Assembly (NCBI GenBank): GCA_050944475.1 | Contig: JBMNRD010000001.1 | Coordinates: 491,441 to 555,440, forward strand | Source: RGIG5612 sp050944475 | GTDB lineage: Bacteria > Bacillota > Clostridia > Lachnospirales > Lachnospiraceae | Length of the DNA: 64,000 nucleotides | Direction of reading: 5' to 3' | Shown: positions 34,621-42,397 of the stretch, one piece after another | Layout: every line of letters starts with the position of its first letter | Position numbering within the stretch: the stretch's first letter is position 1 | Notes under the pieces: model-generated | Told to the model about the DNA's origin: nothing | Databases searched by the model: none | Seen by the model: the letters and a program-made list of their open reading frames with translations, nothing else | Translations under genes and position numbers: made by a program

Positions 34621-35268
34621 TTATCGCAAAATCACCCCCGCAATCTCCCGCGGGGTTTTTGCTGTAAAGGTTGCTCCGGCGTCCTCTAATTCTTTCAGGC
34701 TTCCGTAGCCGTAGAGTACTCCTATGCTGTCCATTCCAAGCTCGGCTGCCCCCGTGACGTCGTAACTGCGGTCACCTACCATTACGACCTCAGACGGATT
34801 GCAGATGCCTGCCCTTTCAAGAGCATATCTTATTACATCGGGCTTTTTATTGCAGGTTTCATCCATGGATGCGCCCGCAACAAAATCAAAATATTTATCC
34901 AACCCGAAATGACGGACTATGTCAACCGCGTAAATCTCAGGCTTCGATGTCGCGATAATCAATCGCTTTCCGGCATCCCGCAACTGTACGAGGCATTCCT
35001 CAATGCCGTCGTAAACCGAATTTTCAAAGGCTCCCTTTGTTGAGAAGTATTCCCTGTAGAGTTCCAGTGCCTCCCATGCAATGTCTCCGGTCAAATTGCA
35101 GTATTTTCCGTAAGAGTCGAGCAGCGGCGGCCCGATAAATTTATAGAAAACCTCCTCGGCCGGGAAGGGTGCTCCGATTTTATCAAGAGCATATTTAATG
35201 GAATTGATAATCCCCGGACCGGAATCCATCAGCGTTCCGTCAAGGTCAAATAAAACTGTCTTATACAT
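34621..35268 (-). CDS. HAD-family phosphatase (phosphoglycolate phosphatase-like)
   Basis: 215 aa. HAD motif I DLDGTLMDS with both Asp, motif II IATSKP, Lys in CNKKPDVIRYAL, motif IV VGDRSYDVTGA. The cap is the small helical type (IGAPFPAEEVFYKFIGPPLLDSYG), as in Gph/PgmB/PpaX-like enzymes. The exact substrate cannot be told. Convergent with the DUF4015 gene; single-gene unit. Confidence 0.87.
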   Translation of the reverse strand: MYKTVLFDLDGTLMDSGPGIINSIKYALDKIGAPFPAEEVFYKFIGPPLLDSYGKYCNLTGDIAWEALELYREYFSTKGAFENSVYDGIEECLVQLRDAGKRLIIATSKPEIYAVDIVRHFGLDKYFDFVAGASMDETCNKKPDVIRYALERAGICNPSEVVMVGDRSYDVTGAAELGMDSIGVLYGYGSLKELEDAGATFTAKTPREIAGVILR

Positions 35269-35376
35269 CGATAACCTCTTTTACCATGCTTTTCTTGCCG
35301 CCTATTTGAACGGCAAATTTATATTAAGCCAAAAGCTTTCACTTATCAAGTAAAGTCCTTGTGGCAAAATGCGGAT

Positions 35377-35404
35377 TTGCAAGAGGCTCATTCTGTGATA
35401 AAAT
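35377..35404 (+). promoter_or_regulatory. Possible promoter of mnmA
   Basis: TTGCAA (35377-35382), 16-base spacer ending TGA, TAAAAT (35399-35404); the TG before the -10 makes an extended -10. Confidence 0.45.
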
Positions 35405-35466
35405 CAACGACAGTCGGGAAAACATTAACAACCCTCGGAAGAAATTTTTAGGATTCGTATTAAGCC

Positions 35467-36576
35467 ATGAACACACCTGCGAAAGCCCTGATTGCCATGA
35501 GCGGCGGAATAGACAGCTCCATAGCCGCATATATGATGAAAAAAACCGGCTATGATTGTCTTGGAATGACAATGAAGCTTATGGGGGATTGCTCCGGCAG
35601 CGATGAGAAGTTCAAGGTTGCCGGAGAGTATTACCGTTTTATTTCTCCGGATGAATATACGGAAGAAGCTTCTGCGTCCGCCCGTATTGCATCCCGCATC
35701 GGAATACCCTTCAAGGCGATTGATTTTTCCGGGGCTTTCAGAAAACATGTAATGCGTCGTTTCGTCTCGGCATATGAAGATGGCCGGACTCCCAACCCTT
35801 GCGTTGACTGCAATAAACACATTAAATTCGGCATGCTTCTTGACCTTGCTTTGGAGATGGGTTTTGATTTTCTGGTTACCGGCCACTATGCCCGGATTAC
35901 CCGGGATGAAGAAAGCGGTCTTTACCGGCTACGAAAAGCTTTGGATAAAACCAGGGATCAGAGCTATTTTCTTTTTAATTTGACCCAGTCCCGACTCTCA
36001 CATATTATGTTCCCCTTGGGGGACTATCACAAATCCGATATCCGTAAACTGGCTTCGGAGCTGTCTCTTGAAAATACCGAAAGGAAAGAAAGCCGGGATA
36101 TCTGCTTTGTTCCGGACGGAGATTACGGTGTTTTTCTTGAATCATTCACCGGCCATGAATATGCCGGCGGTGAATTCATAACTGCTGACGGCAAGTGTCC
36201 GGGACACCACAAAGGGGCCGTCAGATATACCATCGGCCAGAGGAAAGGGCTGGGGCTTTCCGTTCCGTCTCCGGTTTACGTACTTGGCAAAGACATGGCA
36301 TCCAACAGGGTGTTTGTAGGAGAAGAAGCTCTTCTTTTCGGCAAGGAAATGACAATTTCCGATGTCAATTGGACGTCTGTCCGTCCGCTGTCGGAGCCGT
36401 TTCGTTGCCGAATAAAGATCCGTTTCAGGCAAAGCCCGGCAAGCGCCCTGTGTCAACCGAATGGAAGCGGTACGATAAAAGTGTTTTTCGATGAGCCTCA
36501 AAGGGCAATTACCCCGGGACAGGCTGCAGTTATGTATGATGGCGACATCGTAATCGGTGGGGGTGTGATAGTGTAA
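35467..36576 (+). CDS. mnmA: tRNA 2-thiouridylase (MnmA)
   Basis: Thiolates U34 of Lys, Glu and Gln tRNAs. 369 aa. PP-loop MSGGIDSSIAAYMMK, the first catalytic Cys in TPNPCVDCNKHIKFG, the persulfide Cys in SRDICFVPDGDY, and HKGAVRYTIGQRKGLG are in place; the C-terminal beta-barrel reaches the end. SGGIDSS with Ile in place of Val is a normal variation. There is no good ribosome site before the ATG (AGGATTCGTATTAAGCC). First of three adjacent tRNA-modification genes; tcdA begins 2 bases after its stop. Confidence 0.92.
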   Translation: MNTPAKALIAMSGGIDSSIAAYMMKKTGYDCLGMTMKLMGDCSGSDEKFKVAGEYYRFISPDEYTEEASASARIASRIGIPFKAIDFSGAFRKHVMRRFVSAYEDGRTPNPCVDCNKHIKFGMLLDLALEMGFDFLVTGHYARITRDEESGLYRLRKALDKTRDQSYFLFNLTQSRLSHIMFPLGDYHKSDIRKLASELSLENTERKESRDICFVPDGDYGVFLESFTGHEYAGGEFITADGKCPGHHKGAVRYTIGQRKGLGLSVPSPVYVLGKDMASNRVFVGEEALLFGKEMTISDVNWTSVRPLSEPFRCRIKIRFRQSPASALCQPNGSGTIKVFFDEPQRAITPGQAAVMYDGDIVIGGGVIV

Positions 36577-36578
36577 TT

Positions 36579-37325
36579 ATGTGCGGAAAAGAAATTTTTT
36601 CCAGAGCGGAATTGTTGCTGGGTGAAAGAGGAATAGATATACTTCATAGCAGACGTGTTGCCGTTTTCGGCATAGGTGGCGTCGGAAGTTACGTAATGGA
36701 AGGTCTGGCAAGAAGCGGCATCGGCGCTCTCGACCTGATTGACTGCGACACAGTCAGCGAAACCGATATAAACCGCCAGATTATCGCATTGCACAGCACC
36801 ATAGGTCTTCCCAAAACCCAAATCGCCGCTGCAAGAGTTTTGGATATTAACCCCTCCTGTAATGTTGTCACCCATGATGTCTTCTTCGGCCCGGAAACCG
36901 AAGATCAATTTGATTTTTCCAAATACGACTATGTGGTTGACGCCATTGACACGGTCAGCGGCAAGCTTGCCTTGATTCAGGCAACTAAAAAAGCCGGCAT
37001 TCCGATTATCAGCTGCATGGGAACCGGCAACAAACTTGACCCGATCGCCTTTGAAGTTTCAGATATTTATAAGACATCCGGCTGTCCGCTTGCCAAGGTT
37101 ATGCGCAAAAAATGCCGCGAGCTCGGCATCGATTCCCTGAAGGTTGTTTTTTCCAACGAAGAGCCTCTGAACGCTGTCGCCGAAACGGAAAACGGAAGAC
37201 ACAGCCCAGGTTCCGTTTCATTTGTTCCGTCCGTTGCCGGCATGATAATTGTTGGCGAGGTTGTAAAAGACCTTATTGCAAATACAAAACCTGAAACTCT
37301 ATATAATGAAACTGCGCGCGAATAG
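36579..37325 (+). CDS. tcdA: tRNA threonylcarbamoyladenosine dehydratase (TcdA, E1-like)
   Basis: 248 aa. ThiF/MoeB-type adenylating fold: VAVFGIGGVGSYVMEGLARSGIGALDLIDCDTVSETDINRQ with the nucleotide-binding GxGGxGS and the DxDxVxxTNxNRQ-like stretch. IISCMGTGNKLDP and FVPSVAGMIIVGEVV are TcdA marks. It converts t6A37 to cyclic ct6A37. In the Sua5 pathway present elsewhere in this window, t6A is the substrate, so function fits. Confidence 0.9.
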   Translation: MCGKEIFSRAELLLGERGIDILHSRRVAVFGIGGVGSYVMEGLARSGIGALDLIDCDTVSETDINRQIIALHSTIGLPKTQIAAARVLDINPSCNVVTHDVFFGPETEDQFDFSKYDYVVDAIDTVSGKLALIQATKKAGIPIISCMGTGNKLDPIAFEVSDIYKTSGCPLAKVMRKKCRELGIDSLKVVFSNEEPLNAVAETENGRHSPGSVSFVPSVAGMIIVGEVVKDLIANTKPETLYNETARE

Positions 37326-37350
37326 ATATTATGTTCCGCAAATACTTGCA

Positions 37351-37383
37351 GGAGCTTTCGGGCTCCGATGTGCCGCAGGCACA
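37351..37383 (+). repeat. Two adjacent small hairpins before the ttcA-like gene
   Basis: GGAGC/GCTCC (37351-37355 / 37362-37366) and TGTGCC/GGCACA (37369-37374 / 37378-37383). The first includes the only Shine-Dalgarno-like AGGAG of the next gene, so it could restrict translation. No T run, so not a terminator. Confidence 0.4.
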
Positions 37384-37397
37384 CCTCTATACCGACT

Positions 37398-38240
37398 ATG
37401 CCAAAAGAACTTACCAGATGCCAGCTTGCCGAACGCAGCATTATAAAAAAATACCGCAAGGAACTTTGGGCGCCCTTTGTCGCTGCCGTTAAAAGATACG
37501 AGCTTGTAAAGGAGGATGACAGGATTGCCGTCTGCATTTCCGGGGGGAAAGATTCTTTTCTTCTGGCAAAATTGATGCAGGAATTGCATCGCCATAGCGA
37601 TATCCCCTTTGAACCGGTTTTTCTCGGAATGGATCCCGGCTACAATCCTGACAACCGCAGAAAAATAATTGAAAATTCAGCGCTCCTGGAGATTCCTATT
37701 CGGATTTTCGAGTCCGATATATTTGATGCGGCCCATTCCGCAGACAGGTCTCCGTGTTATTTATGCGCACGTATGAGACGCGGTGCCCTTTATAGTCGGG
37801 CAAAAGACCTTGGCTGCAATAAAATTGCCCTTGGCCATCACTTAAATGACGTCATTGAAACTACAATCATGGGAATGTTTTACTCCTCACAGTTACAGGG
37901 AATGCTTCCTATGCTTCACAGCACGAATTTTGAAGGAATGTCCCTGATTCGTCCCATGTATTGCATTCGGGAAGAGGATATTATTGCATGGAAAAATTAT
38001 AATAATCTGGACTTTCTGCAATGCGCATGCCGCTTCACGGAACAAAATGCCGACGGAGACGGCGAAGACGATTCCAAGCGTCGGGAAATTAAGCAGCTGA
38101 TTGCCGAGCTTAAGAAGACTAATCCCGACATTGAAAGCAGCATTTTCAACAGTATTCACGCTGTCAACCTGGAAACCTTCCCGGGATACAAGGTCGGCAA
38201 GAAAAACTACAGCTTTCTTGAAAAATATAATAAAAAATAG
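37398..38240 (+). CDS. TtcA-like PP-loop tRNA thiolation protein
   Basis: 280 aa from ATG 37398 (MPKELTRCQLAERSIIKKYRK). PP-loop SGGKDSFLLAK, PCYLCARMRRGALY (CxxC), GCNKIALGHHLNDVIETTIMGM, and CACRFTE (second Cys pair) define the TtcA family, which makes 2-thiocytidine at tRNA position 32 with an Fe-S cluster. In clostridia many such proteins are not experimentally characterised, so another base or substrate is possible. Start: an ATG 30 bases upstream in the same frame is the alternative; neither has a well-spaced ribosome site. Third of the tRNA-modification genes. Confidence 0.82.
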   Translation: MPKELTRCQLAERSIIKKYRKELWAPFVAAVKRYELVKEDDRIAVCISGGKDSFLLAKLMQELHRHSDIPFEPVFLGMDPGYNPDNRRKIIENSALLEIPIRIFESDIFDAAHSADRSPCYLCARMRRGALYSRAKDLGCNKIALGHHLNDVIETTIMGMFYSSQLQGMLPMLHSTNFEGMSLIRPMYCIREEDIIAWKNYNNLDFLQCACRFTEQNADGDGEDDSKRREIKQLIAELKKTNPDIESSIFNSIHAVNLETFPGYKVGKKNYSFLEKYNKK

Positions 38241-38270
38241 CGGTTCGGGAACCCTCAAACCGCCCTTTTT
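38240..38270 (+). terminator. Terminator after the ttcA-like gene
   Basis: GCGGTT (38240-38245) / AACCGC (38258-38263), followed by CCTTTTT. It begins at the last base of the stop codon. Confidence 0.65.
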
Positions 38271-38314
38271 ACAAAAAAAGTTTTTGAAAACTATATAAAC
38301 ACCAATTCTTGCCG

Positions 38315-39151
38315 TTAATTCTCTTTTTTTCTTACATAAATTAAATAATATGTCACACCGACAAGAATTCCGCCGCCGATGATATTTCCCAGAGTCACAA
38401 AAAGCAGATTGTTAAACATGCTGCCTATGTTCAGCCCTTCTATCTGAGCGGCGCTGAGCCCGAAAAGCTCCTGCGCCTTTGCTACGTATAGCGGGTTCGT
38501 TTTTGCCAGAAGAGCGGCAGGAAAATAATACATGTTGGCCACACAGTGTTCTGCACCGATTATTATAAAGGTGAATACAGAGAAGAATGCACCGAATATT
38601 TTTCCGATTGCATCTTTGGCCGCGCCGGCAAGAAGAACGCCCATGCACACGAGAATGTTGCAAACGACCCCTGAGAAAATCCGGGCCGGAATTCCGAGGG
38701 CCGCCTTGCCTACCGCGACCTTTATGGTAAATGCTCCAAGCGCGCCGCCGCCGATATCAAAATTCCCGGCCATAAAAACACACAGGGCAATCACAAACGC
38801 ACCGACGAAATTTGCCGGCCATACCACAACTAAATTGCGCACAAGGCGGCTCCATTTTATCTGCTTGTTCAAGGCGGCCATCCCCATCAGGCAGTTGCCG
38901 GTGAACAGCTCCCCTCCGCACAGCACAATCATTATCAATCCCAACGGGAAAACTATGCCGCTGACAAATCTGACCAGCCCCGCATCCGCCAGTCCGTGGG
39001 CTGCGGTACTGCCGGCTGCGCCGCCAAAGGCAATAAAGCCGCCGGCAAGAAGACCGAGAAGAATCATTTTTCCCAAAGGAAGAGATGCCTTAATTTCGGC
39101 CGCTTTTGTATTGGCAATCACCGTTTCCGCAGGTGTGTTGAAGTTGTTCAT
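38315..39151 (-). CDS. Formate/nitrite transporter family channel (FocA/NirC)
   Basis: 278 aa with six membrane helices. Family features: the cytosolic N-terminus, GFIAFGGAAGSTAAHGL, GGELFTGNCLMG (omega-loop Thr/Asn region with the conserved G(E)LFTGN), a long hydrophobic middle and EHCVANMYYFPAALLAK, which contains the conserved His of the pore. Probably moves formate, a fermentation product; nitrite or hydrosulfide remain possible. Single gene with a structured leader. Confidence 0.9.
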   Translation of the reverse strand: MNNFNTPAETVIANTKAAEIKASLPLGKMILLGLLAGGFIAFGGAAGSTAAHGLADAGLVRFVSGIVFPLGLIMIVLCGGELFTGNCLMGMAALNKQIKWSRLVRNLVVVWPANFVGAFVIALCVFMAGNFDIGGGALGAFTIKVAVGKAALGIPARIFSGVVCNILVCMGVLLAGAAKDAIGKIFGAFFSVFTFIIIGAEHCVANMYYFPAALLAKTNPLYVAKAQELFGLSAAQIEGLNIGSMFNNLLFVTLGNIIGGGILVGVTYYLIYVRKKEN

Positions 39152-39169
39152 TTTGGCCTCCTGAACCGA

Positions 39170-39202
39170 AGCGCCGGCTCCCGGGTTATGGCAGTCGGCG
39201 CT
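39170..39202 (-). promoter_or_regulatory. Structured 5' leader hairpin of focA
   Basis: AGCGCCG (minus, 39202-39196) pairs with CGGCGCT (39176-39170) around a 19-base loop that itself contains CCCGGG. It lies 18 bases upstream of the focA ATG, before the CAGGAGG ribosome site. I do not recognise a known riboswitch. Confidence 0.4.
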
Positions 39203-39227
39203 TTTACGCTAATTCCCGTGCGTCTTC

Positions 39228-39256
39228 AGTCTATCACACGAAGTCAGCATTGTCTA
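39228..39256 (-). promoter_or_regulatory. Possible promoter of focA
   Basis: TAGACA (39256-39251), 17-base spacer, TAGACT (39233-39228). Transcript would start about 70 bases before the ATG. Confidence 0.45.
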
Positions 39257-39259
39257 AAA

Positions 39260-40132
39260 TTATTTCATTTTCTCCGGAGCACAGCAGATGGACGTTCCGT
39301 CAACCTCCTGTATATAACCCTTATTCCTTCCGATATCCATATATTTGCCCCAGTCTCCGGAAAGCATTTTTTCGGCACATTTGATTTTACTGTCAATCAG
39401 ATCCGGGCTTGTTCCGCCTTGGAAATGGCCTCCATAAATGCCTTGAATGTCAAACTCTTTGAGCCGCTTTAGGGATTTTATATATGTGCTCAAATCTGCC
39501 GCACTTTCTTCGGTCAAAGCCGTCGTCATCGGTTGGATATTGTCTCCCGCAAACAGGTTGCGGGTCTGCTCATCCCATACACATACACTGCCTCGTGTAT
39601 GGCCCGGAGTATGAATCACCGTCAGTTTCCTTTCTCCAAGATCAATTATCGTCCCGTCCTCTACCGGAATCGGCGCGGGGGTTTCTCTAAAAATCTTTGC
39701 CGCCTCTTCTTCCATTTGCCAGTCACGAGTCATCTCCGTTTTTCTGTATTCATAGGAGCATTTGTCAAAATACAAATCGCTGTCCGCAGGATGAAGAAGC
39801 GGACTGCCAAATTCTTCGTTGCCGCCGCCATGATCCGGGTGTCCGTGTGTATTAAGTAAAATAATCGGCAGGCTTGTCAGTCCGTCTATGATTTTTTTAA
39901 GGGAGCCTAATCCAAATCCCGTATCTATAAGCAGTGCTTTTTCTTTGCCTATCACAAGATACTGTTGAAATCTCATTGGCGGTGAAGTAATGTTAAAAAT
40001 GCCGTTACCGCAATCCGTTACGAATGCTTCCTTTAGCGGCTCCGGCCGCTTCCTTACACCCAGACCGCCGTGTCCTCTCATTGATTTTGCTCCTTCCACC
40101 GTTCTTAAATCAGATTTGTTTTGATTATTCAT
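39260..40132 (-). CDS. Metallo-beta-lactamase-fold hydrolase
   Basis: 290 aa from ATG 40132, which follows GGGAGG by 5 bases (an in-frame start 21 bases upstream is less likely). Metal ligands: THGHPDHGGG (HxHxDH), HTPGHTRGSVCVW (third His), FAGDNIQ (Asp) and GIYGGHFQG (last His). The family includes glyoxalase II and lactonases; the role here is unknown. Confidence 0.85.
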   Translation of the reverse strand: MNNQNKSDLRTVEGAKSMRGHGGLGVRKRPEPLKEAFVTDCGNGIFNITSPPMRFQQYLVIGKEKALLIDTGFGLGSLKKIIDGLTSLPIILLNTHGHPDHGGGNEEFGSPLLHPADSDLYFDKCSYEYRKTEMTRDWQMEEEAAKIFRETPAPIPVEDGTIIDLGERKLTVIHTPGHTRGSVCVWDEQTRNLFAGDNIQPMTTALTEESAADLSTYIKSLKRLKEFDIQGIYGGHFQGGTSPDLIDSKIKCAEKMLSGDWGKYMDIGRNKGYIQEVDGTSICCAPEKMK

Positions 40133-40269
40133 GCAAACCTCCCTCCGTGACAAGAATTTCTTTCTTTTCTGCTTTGTTTATTTTGCTTTTTATGTCCCGC
40201 TTTGCCAATCCGATTATCGGCTGTTTTAAAAATAACATTATTTTTAAACCGGTTTTCGCTGTCTTGGTA

Positions 40270-40299
40270 TTGGATTGCGCCAGTGTTGTTTGATATAAT
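40270..40299 (+). promoter_or_regulatory. Promoter of the 40327 membrane-protein gene
   Basis: TTGGAT (40270-40275), 18-base spacer ending TGA, TATAAT (40294-40299): an extended -10 promoter. Confidence 0.55.
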
Positions 40300-40326
40300 C
40301 TCCTATAGCAATGAAAGGACTGTGTC

Positions 40327-41064
40327 ATGAGTTTTTGGAATTTCCTTAAACGGATTGTCAACCCTAACGCCAAGTGGAGTAAAGGTAACGATATATACGG
40401 CCTTCGTGAGAAGCAAACCGTCTCGGCAAGAGACGATGAGGGCAGCCTCGATTTTCTCGACCCCAATATGGGTGTGACACGAAGTGCATTTTACCACTCT
40501 TATTGGAGCGGCTGGGCAGAAACACGTATTGACCGCCTCGGCAAGCCTTACAAAATTGACCGCATCTATGTGGCGCCGTGGATTAAACAGAATTTGCGGG
40601 CTTGCGACTATGTTTTGGTTCGTGTTCTGTACGGCATAATGCTTCTTTTGTCCATTGCTCTGTTTGTTTTCGCAATGACAAGAAGAATTGGCAGCAACTA
40701 TTGTAAATATGTTGCAGCACCCGGGATGATTACAGGTATCCTGATAATTCCGGTTGCGTGGATTTTTGTTGTTTACGCAAAGGCCAAAAAGCTAATGACT
40801 ATCTGGGAGCATCAGGTCAGCTCGGTCTGGCTTTATAGAATCTCCTTTGTTTTTTCAATGGGGCTTCTTGCTACGATGCTGACAACGATTATTTATGTGA
40901 TTCTTAACCCGGCCGACAATCTAAATGCTCATCTTTTGAATATCGGACTTGAGCTTGTTGCGGGAGGATTGTCATTTGCCGTGTTCTTTTTTGAAAAAAG
41001 AATGAAATACGTTAACATTCCCAACGAGAATCAGGCTCCGTTCGGCAGCAAGGTTATCAGATAG
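40327..41064 (+). CDS. Membrane protein of unknown function
   Basis: 245 aa. A soluble N-terminal 95 residues rich in charged and aromatic residues (WSKGNDIYGLREKQ, HSYWSGWAETRIDRLGKPYKIDRI), then four membrane helices at about 97-117, 130-150, 169-190 and 202-222, and a charged C-terminal tail. AAAGGA precedes the ATG. No known family recognised. It stands alone between divergent promoters and a bidirectional terminator. Confidence 0.75.
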   Translation: MSFWNFLKRIVNPNAKWSKGNDIYGLREKQTVSARDDEGSLDFLDPNMGVTRSAFYHSYWSGWAETRIDRLGKPYKIDRIYVAPWIKQNLRACDYVLVRVLYGIMLLLSIALFVFAMTRRIGSNYCKYVAAPGMITGILIIPVAWIFVVYAKAKKLMTIWEHQVSSVWLYRISFVFSMGLLATMLTTIIYVILNPADNLNAHLLNIGLELVAGGLSFAVFFFEKRMKYVNIPNENQAPFGSKVIR

Positions 41065-41100
41065 TTTTACCAAATTTCAATAGCAACCTTTTATAAAAAC

Positions 41101-41125
41101 AGCGACCGTCCGCCGGTCGCTATTT
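41101..41125. terminator. Bidirectional terminator between convergent genes
   Basis: AGCGACCG (41101-41108) / CGGTCGCT (41114-41121), loop TCCGC, with ATTTT on the right (for the + strand) and TTATAAAAAC on the left (for the - strand). Confidence 0.8.
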
Positions 41126-41137
41126 TGGATTGTCAGA

Positions 41138-42352
41138 TTATTTTTTGCAGGAAAACAGCCATTCTTTTAATCCTTTAATCGGATAAACCCTGTTCCAGGT
41201 TGATGTGTGATTGCTGCCCGGTCCGTCAACGGTTCCCGGAGGAACTACCGTGCTGCCGTTAAATACCGTATAGCGCATATCCACATCATCCCTCATCGCT
41301 TTTCCGACTAATATGTTAATTTCCTCGTCAGACAGCTTCCCGTCCCAGAAATATCTGCCGATTACGACACCCTTTTCCTCAAGAGCATCCGCGACGGCAT
41401 TCATTCCCGGAAACGCTCTGGCGTCATGCTCGGAAACAAGAATCCAGAATTTGCACTTTGTACATTTATCCGCCATTTTTTCAGGTGACCATTGCCCCGC
41501 TACAAGAAGGGACGCTGCAAAATACTCCGGATATCGGATATTCATTTCGCAAAAAGCCATACATCCCATGGACTGTCCCGTACAATAAATGCGGCGCTTG
41601 TCCACATTATATTTATCAGCCACATCATCAATCAATGCTTTAATAACCTCCAGCTCATCTGCTACCTCGAAGTTATCTTTGGTCAGATGTATTCCCCTGG
41701 AAATCTGCGGTGCCAGCACAAAGCAAGGATGTTCTTTTTGCCACTCGGGTGCGGCAAATGAAATCGCGCCGCTTCCCTGCGACAAAGTAATCTGCGGATC
41801 ATCCCCGCAAGTACCCGCATCGTGAATGAAAACCACCAGCGGGAGTTTTTCCTCGTTTTTTTCAGGCTCAAATAAATTGTAAGGAATTCCCCCGTACTCA
41901 AACTGCTTGAATTCACAAATAATCGGCTCTACAGCTTCGTCGGAAATGTAATCTTTCTCCGCCGGCTTTATTATTGTTCCGTCCAAGGCCTTTATCTCGG
42001 ATACCTGTCTTACAATAACTTTCCTCGGCTTGCAAACCGCAGGCGGCCTATCCCTCGAAGGGACTCCCTCCGGAAGTTTCTTGGGAGTAATCCTTGGGGC
42101 TTCCTCTAAATTGATTGGAGGCGAAGGAGGTTTGACAATTCCCGCCTCTCTTTGACTTGGATCCAGCTGTAATGTAACCTCACAACCGTCTACATCTATC
42201 CCGATAATTTTTCTATCCTTGACCCAAAAGCAAGGCGCGCTGATCCAGCTTTTATCAATCTCGAAATTATACTGAATTCTTGCTGCAACTATCTTTTGTC
42301 CGTCTTTAAAATTGTCCGTTACGCATGTAACTTTTTTAATATAATCACTCAT
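41138..42352 (-). CDS. Cytosolic alpha/beta-hydrolase (esterase/peptidase-like)
   Basis: 404 aa. N-terminal ~150 residues with a Pro/Lys-rich linker (PPSPPINLEEAPRITPKK) of no recognised fold, then an alpha/beta-hydrolase: PLVVFIHDAGTCGDD (oxyanion region), nucleophile Ser in CTGQSMGCMAF, Asp in LVSEHDARAFPG, and His in GSNHTSTWNR near the C-terminus. No signal peptide, so it acts in the cell. It is the last gene after an oligopeptide ABC transporter (45 bases after oppF), which suggests it may process what the transporter imports, such as an esterified or peptide substrate. Confidence 0.75.
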   Translation of the reverse strand: MSDYIKKVTCVTDNFKDGQKIVAARIQYNFEIDKSWISAPCFWVKDRKIIGIDVDGCEVTLQLDPSQREAGIVKPPSPPINLEEAPRITPKKLPEGVPSRDRPPAVCKPRKVIVRQVSEIKALDGTIIKPAEKDYISDEAVEPIICEFKQFEYGGIPYNLFEPEKNEEKLPLVVFIHDAGTCGDDPQITLSQGSGAISFAAPEWQKEHPCFVLAPQISRGIHLTKDNFEVADELEVIKALIDDVADKYNVDKRRIYCTGQSMGCMAFCEMNIRYPEYFAASLLVAGQWSPEKMADKCTKCKFWILVSEHDARAFPGMNAVADALEEKGVVIGRYFWDGKLSDEEINILVGKAMRDDVDMRYTVFNGSTVVPPGTVDGPGSNHTSTWNRVYPIKGLKEWLFSCKK

Positions 42353-42397
42353 GCTGATTACTCCATATCTTACTCGCTTCTTGCCAAATTATCGTTA

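Noticed and set aside
37331..37492. Short frame starting ATG 37331 (MFRKYLQELSG), which looks protein-like at first
   Set aside because: Ends after about 53 codons inside the ttcA-like gene, has no ribosome site, and the downstream frame is clearly the TtcA family.
39152..39227. Cobalamin, ZTP or fluoride riboswitch before focA
   Set aside because: Only stray matches to short motifs; the leader is too short for a cobalamin element and the conserved cores are missing.
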